From NCBI RefSeq assembly GCF_024298925.1, contig NZ_CP101283.1, positions 3,663,001 to 3,727,000 of the forward strand: 64,000 bases of DNA. The letters run 5' to 3'. A program made the position numbers and the translations under genes. Shown here in pieces: positions 52,251 to 59,181 of the stretch. The DNA comes from Phenylobacterium sp. LH3H17 (GTDB taxonomy: Bacteria > Pseudomonadota > Alphaproteobacteria > Caulobacterales > Caulobacteraceae). The notes below the pieces were generated by a model. It was not told the origin of the DNA. It searched no databases and saw nothing but the letters and a program-made list of their open reading frames with translations. The stretch's first letter is position 1. The number at the start of each line of letters is the position of its first letter.

Positions 52251-53485
52251 GCCTGTTGAGTTCAGCGCGCCGCCTATGGCGGCAGATGACGCCCGAGCCG
52301 GTACGGCGCGCGATGCAGCCGATCCTGGGACCCGCGCTCACCGTCTATGTCCGGTCCCTCGCCCGCCGACCGCACGAGGCCCAAGCCTATGACGGCCCGA
52401 TCCGGGTGGTGGGCGACTTCGGCGGCTCCTATGGCATCTCGGCCTCGGCTCGGTTCGCGGTGCGCGCCTTCCAGGCCCTGGGCGTGCCGGTGGAGGCCGT
52501 GGACGTCTCCGGGGCCAAGCTCGACTGGATAGGCGCCGCTGACGCCGCCCGCGCACCCGGCCCTTGGATCTTCCACATCAACGCCCCGGAGTTGCTGGCG
52601 GCCCTGGCCTATCTGGGCCCGAAGCACGTGCGCGGTCCCCGATTCGGCTACTGGGCCTGGGAACTGCCCAAGGCGCCCAAGCGCTGGCTGAAGGACGCCC
52701 GGCTGATGGACGAGATCTGGGCGCCCAGCGACTATACCGCCCACGCGCTGGCGGGGGCCAAGGCGCCGGTGCGGGTCGTGCCGCATCCGATCTTCCTGGA
52801 GGACTATCGCGACGTGGCGCCCCTGCCGCGCGCGCCCGGCTTCCTGGCGGTCACACTGTTCGACTTCAATTCCTCGATGGCGCGCAAGAACCCCCAGGGC
52901 GTGATCGCCGCCTTCGCCCGCGCCTTCCCCGACGATCCCACGGCGCGGCTGGTGATCAAGACCCAGAACGGTGGCCTGTTTCCCGGCCTGCTGGACGAAC
53001 TGCGCCGCGCGGCGCCGGCCAATGTGGAGGTGCTGGACGCGGTCTGGCCCTATGTCCAGGTGAAGGCCCTGATCGCATCGGCCGACGTACTGATCTCGCT
53101 GCACCGGGCCGAGGGCTTCGGCCTGACCATCGCCGAGGCCATGGCACTGTCCGTGCCGGTGATCGCCACCGGATGGTCGGGCAACACCGACTTCATGGAC
53201 GAGACCTGCGCCCTGGTCGTGCCCTCCACCCCGGTGGCGGTGGACGATCCGCAGGGAATCTACAAGGGCCAGGCCTGGGCCGATCCGGACATCGAGGCCG
53301 CCGCCCAGGCGCTGGCGCGGCTGCGCGCCGATCCGGTGCTGGCCAGCCACCTGCGCCAGGCGGGACGGCGGCGGGTGGCCGAGCGGCTCTCGCCGCAGGC
53401 CTGGTTCGCGACCCTGCCCAACGATCTGCGCAAGGCGGCCATGGTCGCCGCCAGCCGCTCGCGGAAGGCTCAGTCCCGCGCGTAG
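52247..53485 (+). CDS. GT4-family glycosyltransferase
   Basis: A 412-residue GT-B enzyme, paralogue of the one at 42892-44019. GDFGGSYGISASARFAVRAF begins the acceptor half; FGYWAWELPKAPKRW, DEIWAPSDYTA, LFDFNSSMARKNPQG and HRAEGFGLTIAEAMALSVPVIATGWSGNTDFM (E-x7-E motif) follow. A short N-terminal extension of about 40 residues precedes the fold. ATG 52247 overlaps the upstream stop. Its 3' end overlaps the convergent MFS gene by 16 bp and closes the glycan island. Confidence 0.88.
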   Translation: MSLLSSARRLWRQMTPEPVRRAMQPILGPALTVYVRSLARRPHEAQAYDGPIRVVGDFGGSYGISASARFAVRAFQALGVPVEAVDVSGAKLDWIGAADAARAPGPWIFHINAPELLAALAYLGPKHVRGPRFGYWAWELPKAPKRWLKDARLMDEIWAPSDYTAHALAGAKAPVRVVPHPIFLEDYRDVAPLPRAPGFLAVTLFDFNSSMARKNPQGVIAAFARAFPDDPTARLVIKTQNGGLFPGLLDELRRAAPANVEVLDAVWPYVQVKALIASADVLISLHRAEGFGLTIAEAMALSVPVIATGWSGNTDFMDETCALVVPSTPVAVDDPQGIYKGQAWADPDIEAAAQALARLRADPVLASHLRQAGRRRVAERLSPQAWFATLPNDLRKAAMVAASRSRKAQSRA

Positions 53486-54669
53486 GGTTTACAGAAGGTG
53501 GTCAGGGCGAAGACGCCCAGCGCGGTGGCCGCCGCGGCCGGGACAAGCGTCAGCAGCACCTGGTCGGGGCCGAAGCCCACGGCGCGCAGTTCGCCGGCTA
53601 TCAGCGGGCCGGCGATGGAGCCCAGCCGCCCGAAGGCGATGGCCGCGCCGGACCCCGCCGCGCGCACCCCTTCCGGATAGTAGGTCGGGGCGAGCGCATA
53701 GAGGATGTAGAGCCCGCCCACGACGGCGAATCCCGCCGCCCCGGCCGCGGCGTACAGCGCTCCGATGCCGGTGAATTGCGACAGGCCATAGAGCGCCACG
53801 GCCAGGCCGGCGAAGACCGCGACCAGCAGCCCGCGATAGCCGGTCCGGTCGGCGATCCAGCCCAGGATCAAGGCGCCCACGACGCTGCAGATGTTCATCC
53901 AAAACGAGGCCTGGGCGCCGTCCTGCGGCGTGAAGCCCTTGGCCACCATGAGGGTCGGCAACCAGTTGAGCAGCAGGTAGGTCACCAGCAGGTCCAGCGC
54001 GAAGATCAGCCAGATCAGCGAGGTGGCGAGCGCCCGCTTCTCGCCGAACAGACCGTTGATCAGGCGGCGGTCAAGGTGCTGGGCCGGAGCCGGACGGGTC
54101 TCGGGCAGGAAGAAGAACACCACGGGGGCCAGCAGCAGCGGCAAGGCGCCGCCGATCAGGAAGATGGTTCGCCAATCCACGGACTCGCCGCCGAACTGAG
54201 CCAGCAGGGCCACCGCCGACCCCCCGGCCGGCAGGCCGCAGAACATGCTGGTCGTGGTGATCGCGCGCCGGTTCGGCGGGCTGATTTCGGTCGCGATGGC
54301 CATCATGTTGGGCATGGCGCCGCCGAAGCCCAGGCCGGTGGCGAGCCTGGCCAGCACCAGGGTCTCGTAGCTGTTCGACAGGGCCGTCGCGACGGAGAAG
54401 ATCCCGAACAGGACCACCGACACGGTCAGCACCGGTCTCCGCCCGAACCGGTCGGCCGCCCAGCCGCCCGTGAGCGCGCCGATGGCCAGGCCGAGCATGG
54501 CCGCGCTGCCGGCCAGGCCGAGCTGGCTGGGGCCGAGCCCCAGGTCCGGGGCCATGCGCGGTGCGGCCACCCCGAAGGCCTGGATATCGTAGCCCTCGAG
54601 GGCCGCGATGCTGAAACAGATGGCGACGATGAGTCCGGGGCCCAGTCGCCCGGCGGCCTTCGCGGTCAT
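53470..54669 (-). CDS. MFS transporter, aromatic acid:H+ symporter (AAHS) type
   Basis: A 399-residue twelve-helix major-facilitator transporter. ALEGYDIQAFGVAAPRMAPDLGL carries the AAHS D-G/Y-D-x-Q motif in the first helix, GGWAADRFGRRPVL is the MFS loop 2-3 motif, and the loop before helix 5 is LARLATGLGFGGAMPN. Family members import benzoate, protocatechuate, 4-hydroxybenzoate or niacin-like acids. The only possible aromatic-related gene nearby is the VOC gene at 62.6 kb. ATG 54669. The gene is transcribed toward the glycan island and overlaps its last gene by 16 bp. Confidence 0.87.
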   Translation of the reverse strand: MTAKAAGRLGPGLIVAICFSIAALEGYDIQAFGVAAPRMAPDLGLGPSQLGLAGSAAMLGLAIGALTGGWAADRFGRRPVLTVSVVLFGIFSVATALSNSYETLVLARLATGLGFGGAMPNMMAIATEISPPNRRAITTTSMFCGLPAGGSAVALLAQFGGESVDWRTIFLIGGALPLLLAPVVFFFLPETRPAPAQHLDRRLINGLFGEKRALATSLIWLIFALDLLVTYLLLNWLPTLMVAKGFTPQDGAQASFWMNICSVVGALILGWIADRTGYRGLLVAVFAGLAVALYGLSQFTGIGALYAAAGAAGFAVVGGLYILYALAPTYYPEGVRAAGSGAAIAFGRLGSIAGPLIAGELRAVGFGPDQVLLTLVPAAAATALGVFALTTFCKPYARD

Positions 54670-54741
54670 GCTGATTCCCCGCCCCTGACGCGGAGCGCAT
54701 CTGACAGGGCCGGGACGCTCCGCGCCAGCGGAGATGTGCGC

Positions 54742-55011
54742 CTAGCCGTCCAGCTTGTCGGGCTTGAGGTTCATCAGGCCGCGGCGTTCCAGTTCGCCGA
54801 TCATCTGATCGAGCTGGCTGCGCAGCTCGATCATGCAGTCGGGCGTCAGGATCAGATAGCCCGACTGCACCATCTGCTCCTGGCCGGCCGTGTCGGCGAC
54901 ATTGGCCGAGAACGCCAGGCGGAAGACGCCGGACTGGAACCCAAGCCCGGCCATCTTGTCGCCGAAGATCATCGGAAGATCGAAATCAGGCAATCCGGGC
55001 GGGCTGGGCAT
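54742..55011 (-). CDS. Small conserved-looking protein of unknown function (89 aa)
   Basis: The sequence reads as a beta-rich half (GLGFQSGVFRLAFSANV) followed by GYLILTPDCMIELRSQLDQMIGELERRG, a strand then an amphipathic helix. This pattern resembles DUF3467-like small proteins, but I cannot confirm it. It is on the minus strand between the TonB-dependent receptor gene (57 bp upstream) and the MFS gene (72 bp downstream), and its codon use is like its neighbours', which supports a real gene. Confidence 0.68.
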   Translation of the reverse strand: MPSPPGLPDFDLPMIFGDKMAGLGFQSGVFRLAFSANVADTAGQEQMVQSGYLILTPDCMIELRSQLDQMIGELERRGLMNLKPDKLDG

Positions 55012-55068
55012 GGTCTCAAGATCGCATGATTCCTTCGGGGCTCGGGAACCCAGCCCGATCGCCGCGGC

Positions 55069-57063
55069 CTAGCGGCGGAACGACACCCCCAGGCGGACCA
55101 GACGCGGGGCCGCGAAGCTCTCGACCCCGTCGGCGGTCTCGCCCACCTCGATCTCCGCGTCGAACAGGTTCTCGGCGGCCAGGTAGACCTCGGTCCCTTC
55201 CGACACCCGCCAGCCCGCCCGGACATCGACGCCGAACGCCGTGGCCAGTCTGCGCGTGTTGAGGTCGTCCTCGAAACGGGCGCCCTCGTAGCGCAGGTCG
55301 GCGGCGAGGGTCAGGTGTTCGGAAGCCCGCCAGTCGGCGCCGGCGGTCACGGTCAGTTCGGGCGTCTGGGCCGGGCGCTTGCCGGTGAGCTGGGCGGCGG
55401 CGGTTCCGCCGTCCACCTCGGCCCTGGCGGCGGAAAGGGCGGCGCGGACGGTGAATGCCGGGCTTAGGTCGGCGGCGATGTCGGCCTCGACCCCCCAGGC
55501 CTCGATCTGGCCGGCGTTGCGCCGTTGGCGCAGAACACCGCCAGCCGGGATGAAGCCCGCCGTCGGGAAGGCGCCCGGGCCGAAGCCTACGGTGACATTG
55601 GTGATCGGGTCCTCGAGGCGGTTGTAGAAGACCGCCAGGTTCCAGCGCACCGCGCCCTCGCCGCTGAGCCCGGCCTCGACGCCGTAGAGGGTTTCGGGTT
55701 TCAGGCCGCTATTGGCCTCGGTGACGTCGTTGCCGACCCGGAAGGGCCTATGCAGCTCGTTGAGCGTCGGCGGCCGGAAGCCGGCATAGGCGGCCCCGCG
55801 CAGCCAGGTCTCGCCGGCCAGGCGCTGGCGAACGCCGAAGCGGGCGGTGGGCGTTGTCCCCGAGTTGTCGGCCGGACTCTGGTCCAGCAACAGGACTCCG
55901 GTGGCCAGGTCGCGCTCGCGGCGCACCGCGGCCGTGGACTTCCAGCCGTCGAGCCGCGCCCCGCCGGTGACCAGAAGGTCTCCGTCGTCATAGGCCGCCT
56001 CGGCATAGGCGCCGCCGACCAGGGTCTCGCCGCCGGCGACCCGGCCGCGGGTGAAGGCGCCGTTCAGGAACCGGAAGCGCTCGCGGACCTCGCCCTTCGC
56101 CGCGCGGACGTCGGCGCCGAGCTCCCAGGCCCAGGGACCGGACTTCGCCTGCCAGGCGGCGTTGACGCCATAGCCAAGCGCCGGCGTGGCGTACTGGTCG
56201 TTGGCCGGGGTGGTGAAGGCGCGCCCCGCGCCCACCGCCACGGAGGTGTTCTTCAGGTCGCTGGAGCGGACCCACGCCTGGACCCGCCAGCCGGCCGCGT
56301 CGTCGCTGGGCGCGCGGGCGGCCGTCAGGGTGAGCGAGCCGCCGCTGGCGATGGAGCGCGCGCCGATCAGGCCGGCGCCGCGCCGTTCCTCATAGGCGCC
56401 CAGGCGCACGGCCCAGCCGGCGGCGCCGAGATCGCCCTGCAGCCGCGCGGAGATCGCCGCGTCGCGGAGGGTCGTCGGGGCGTCAGCGGCGCCCGCCCGG
56501 GCCCGCACCGGGACATAGCCGTCATTCCTCGATCCGCTGGCCACGATCAGCAGGTTATCGGTCCCCAGGGCCGCGGCGGCGCGGTAGCTCCCCTGCTCGC
56601 CGGCAGAGGCCGAGAGCGCCGAGAGCCCGTCGCGGGCGCCCGCCTCGCGAAGGGCCACCACCCCGGTCAGGGCGCCGGCGCCGTAGGGGCCGGCCCCTGC
56701 GCCGCGGATCACCGCCGCGCCGTCCAACCCCTCGCCCGGCAGGGCCGACCAGATCACCCAGCCGCCGAAAGGATCGTTCTGTGGCGCGCCGTCCAGGGTG
56801 ACCAGGGCCCGGCCCGCCCCCGACGGTGCGATGGCCCGCAGCGACAGCCCCTGGATGGTGGGATTGGCCGCGTCGCTGCCGGTGCGCCGGAACAGCGACA
56901 CCCCGGGCGAGCGCTTCAGCGCCACGTCCAGGCGCGGCGAGCCGGCCAAGGCCTTGGCGTCGAAGGTCTCGACGGAGAAGGCGGCCTCACCCGCCAGGGG
57001 CGGCAGGCGGGGCGCTTGGACGACGACGGCGGCGACCTCGGCCGGCGGAGCTTCGATGGGCAT
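55069..57063 (-). CDS. TonB-dependent receptor lacking a visible signal peptide
   Basis: A 664-residue outer-membrane receptor with a plug domain (RSPGVSLFRRTGSDAANPTIQGLSLR and VTLDGAPQNDPFGG) and a 22-strand-type barrel ending ALGVSFRR. A TonB-box-like AAVVVQAP sits at residues 11-18, a place normally just after the signal-peptide cut, yet the only start (ATG 57063) gives MPIEAPPAEV with no hydrophobic leader; upstream in frame is a short Arg-rich stretch and then a TAA. Either the export signal is lost or the 5' end is altered. It is divergent from a TauD-like gene 99 bp away. Substrate unknown. Confidence 0.86.
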   Translation of the reverse strand: MPIEAPPAEVAAVVVQAPRLPPLAGEAAFSVETFDAKALAGSPRLDVALKRSPGVSLFRRTGSDAANPTIQGLSLRAIAPSGAGRALVTLDGAPQNDPFGGWVIWSALPGEGLDGAAVIRGAGAGPYGAGALTGVVALREAGARDGLSALSASAGEQGSYRAAAALGTDNLLIVASGSRNDGYVPVRARAGAADAPTTLRDAAISARLQGDLGAAGWAVRLGAYEERRGAGLIGARSIASGGSLTLTAARAPSDDAAGWRVQAWVRSSDLKNTSVAVGAGRAFTTPANDQYATPALGYGVNAAWQAKSGPWAWELGADVRAAKGEVRERFRFLNGAFTRGRVAGGETLVGGAYAEAAYDDGDLLVTGGARLDGWKSTAAVRRERDLATGVLLLDQSPADNSGTTPTARFGVRQRLAGETWLRGAAYAGFRPPTLNELHRPFRVGNDVTEANSGLKPETLYGVEAGLSGEGAVRWNLAVFYNRLEDPITNVTVGFGPGAFPTAGFIPAGGVLRQRRNAGQIEAWGVEADIAADLSPAFTVRAALSAARAEVDGGTAAAQLTGKRPAQTPELTVTAGADWRASEHLTLAADLRYEGARFEDDLNTRRLATAFGVDVRAGWRVSEGTEVYLAAENLFDAEIEVGETADGVESFAAPRLVRLGVSFRR

Positions 57064-57162
57064 GGCGGTTCTATAGAGCGTTCGCCGACGACGGAAAGGC
57101 GCCAGGGCCTTGGCCGGCCTCGCCCGGCGCGTTTAGATGGCGGGTCGTCCGGAGCCAAGACC

Positions 57163-58041
57163 ATGCCCAAGTTCGCCATCAAGCCGCTGACGCCCACGAT
57201 CGGCGCCGTGATCGAGGGCTGCGACCTCTCGCAGCGCCTGGACGACGAACAGCTCGCCGACATCCGCGGGGCGCTGCTGAAGCACCAGGTGATCTTCTTC
57301 GAGGACCAGCACATCAGCCCCGTCCAGCACCGGGACTTCGCCGCCCGTTTCGGGGCGTTGCACACCCATCCGCTCTATCCGGGGGTGCCGGAGGCGCCGG
57401 AGCTTTTCATCCTGGACAACCACAAGGACAACCCCACCGACAACGACAGCTGGCACACCGACGTCACCTTCATCGAGACCCCGCCCATGGCCTCGATCCT
57501 GTACGCCAAGCATCTGCCGCCCTCGGGGGGCGACACCATTTGGTCGAACATGAAGGCGGCCTATGAGGCCCTGTCGCCCGCGTTCCGGGAGTTCCTGTCG
57601 GGCCTCGACGCCGTCCACGACTTCGCGCGCGGCTTCCCGCAGCGGGGGATCGTCGCCAAGGGGGCCGGCGAGGACAAGCACGCCAAGGCGCTGGCGGAGC
57701 ACCCGCCGGTGTTGCACCCGGTGATCCGCACCCATCCGGAGACCGGCGAGGACGGGCTGTTCGTCAATTTCGGCTTCACCGACCGGATCAAGGGCCTGCG
57801 CCGCAAAGAGAGCGACGCGATCCTCCACATGCTGTTCGAGCACATCCAGAAGCCGGAGTTCCTGGTCCGCTGGCGCTGGAGCGAGAACGCCGTGGCCTTC
57901 TGGGACAACCGGGTGACCCAGCACTATGCGGTCAACGACTACCTGCCCCACCGCCGGATCATGAACCGCGCCACGGTGCTGGGCGACCGGCCCTATCACC
58001 GCTCGCGCATGCCGGCCGGGGTCAGGGCTGCCGCGGAGTAG
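57163..58041 (+). CDS. TauD/TfdA-family Fe(II)/2-oxoglutarate dioxygenase
   Basis: A 292-residue enzyme with all family ligands: H98 and D100 in WHTDVTF, H254 in TQHYAVND and the 2-oxoglutarate-binding Arg near residue 265 (HRRIMNRAT). Taurine dioxygenase releases sulfite from taurine; related enzymes hydroxylate 2,4-D, alkyl sulfates or other acids. No tauABC genes are close, so the taurine role is uncertain; the divergent TonB-dependent receptor suggests uptake of the substrate across the outer membrane. ATG 57163; its 3' end overlaps the convergent lipoprotein gene by 20 bp. Confidence 0.9.
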   Translation: MPKFAIKPLTPTIGAVIEGCDLSQRLDDEQLADIRGALLKHQVIFFEDQHISPVQHRDFAARFGALHTHPLYPGVPEAPELFILDNHKDNPTDNDSWHTDVTFIETPPMASILYAKHLPPSGGDTIWSNMKAAYEALSPAFREFLSGLDAVHDFARGFPQRGIVAKGAGEDKHAKALAEHPPVLHPVIRTHPETGEDGLFVNFGFTDRIKGLRRKESDAILHMLFEHIQKPEFLVRWRWSENAVAFWDNRVTQHYAVNDYLPHRRIMNRATVLGDRPYHRSRMPAGVRAAAE

Positions 58042-58534
58042 CCACCATGGCGAACTCGCGCCCGCCCAACGTGGCCAGGGCCGTGGAACAGGCCTGGCTG
58101 GCGGCGCTCTGGTCATCGGCCTTGTAGCGCAGGGTGGTGACGGCGAGCGCGCCGGCCTTGCCGTCCAGCATCTGGATGGCGGTGTCGGCCAGGGTCTCGC
58201 GGGTATAGACCGCGCTCAGGCACGCGTCGCGGACGGCGCCGGGCGCGTGGGCCTTCTGCAGGGCGGCGAAGGCGGTGAGGCAGGCGGCCTTGGTGGCGCC
58301 CACGGCGGCGCGGGCGCCGGCCTGAGGCGAGGCGGAGGCCGCCAACTGATCGAAGTGCCCGCCAGCGCGGTTCATGGCCTGCTCGCAGGGTTCGACGATG
58401 CCGCGCACGTCCTGGACCGCCTGGGCGGCAGTGGGGGCGACGGCCGCCACCGAGGTCAGCGGGACCTTGGCGGCGGGTGGACTGCAGGCGGCAGCCACGA
58501 GCGCCATGCCTGCGAGAAGGAGAGTGCGGAACAC
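58022..58534 (-). CDS. Small lipoprotein of unknown function
   Basis: A 170-residue protein with a signal peptide and lipobox (VAAAC, Cys at about residue 17). The mature part is Ala-rich and helical, with four scattered cysteines after the lipobox (in VEPCEQAM, KAACLTAF, DACLSAVY and SQACSTAL) that could form two disulfides. The start is a GTG at 58534, covered by the stem described next to it. Function unknown; no known domain is seen. Confidence 0.75.
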   Translation of the reverse strand: MFRTLLLAGMALVAAACSPPAAKVPLTSVAAVAPTAAQAVQDVRGIVEPCEQAMNRAGGHFDQLAASASPQAGARAAVGATKAACLTAFAALQKAHAPGAVRDACLSAVYTRETLADTAIQMLDGKAGALAVTTLRYKADDQSAASQACSTALATLGGREFAMVATPRQP

Positions 58535-58598
58535 GGGGAGGACTCCGGGAATATTCTGTCTTGGCTACGGAGCCCGAGACAGAATCGACGCCTCCCCG
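58534..58598 (-). promoter_or_regulatory. Long stem-loop over the start of the lipoprotein gene
   Basis: Nested inverted repeats: CGGGGAGG (58534-58541) with CCTCCCCG (58591-58598), and ATTCTGTCT (58553-58561) with AGACAGAAT (58577-58585). In the lipoprotein mRNA the outer stem ends at the GTG start codon and covers the likely ribosome site (GGAG), so it may control translation. Confidence 0.5.
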
Positions 58599-58674
58599 CG
58601 TCAAAAATTCTTGGGCGATGCGGGACATAGTAGCGCTGAAGGGTTACGCCAAGGTTGCCCAACATTTCAAATTT

Positions 58675-59181
58675 CTAATGTGGCGCGAATTCCACGATCC
58701 GCGCGCAGACGTCGGCCACCACCGTTTCGACAGGACGGGCGACGTCCACCAGCCGGGCGTCGTCGGGCGGCGTCAGGGCGGCGAACTGGCTCGCGAGAAG
58801 GCTTTTCCCGGCGAAGTGACCACGGCGTCCAGCCAGGCGCGCGCCGATCAGCTCCGGATCGCCGGACAGCAGGATATAGCGCACGGCGCCGTCAAACCCT
58901 GCCTCCAGCCAGACGCGCACGCTATGGGTGAGCGCCGAGCAGGCGACGATGGTGACGGGCGCATCGGACCGTTTCAGCGCGGCCGTAAGCGCCTCGATCC
59001 AGGGCCGGCGGTCCGGGTCGGAGAGCGGCCGGCCCGCGGCCATCTTCTCGCGGTTGGCCGGGGAGTGGAAATCGTCGGCCTCGACAAAGGGCAGGCCCAG
59101 GCGCTCGGCCGCCGCTCGGCCGACGGTGGACTTGCCGCTGCCGGCCACGCCCATGACGACAATGAGCGTCCGTCCCGTCAT
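58675..59181 (-). CDS. gntK: Gluconokinase
   Basis: GntK phosphorylates gluconate to 6-phosphogluconate. The 168-residue protein has the P-loop GVAGSGKS (11-18), EADDFHSPANREKMAAGRPLSD typical of gluconokinases, and ACSALTHSVR. The ATG overlaps the stop of the upstream transketolase-like gene (ATGA), so they are co-translated and together feed the pentose-phosphate and Entner-Doudoroff routes. The 74 bp after its stop are AT-rich without a clear terminator. Confidence 0.94.
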   Translation of the reverse strand: MTGRTLIVVMGVAGSGKSTVGRAAAERLGLPFVEADDFHSPANREKMAAGRPLSDPDRRPWIEALTAALKRSDAPVTIVACSALTHSVRVWLEAGFDGAVRYILLSGDPELIGARLAGRRGHFAGKSLLASQFAALTPPDDARLVDVARPVETVVADVCARIVEFAPH

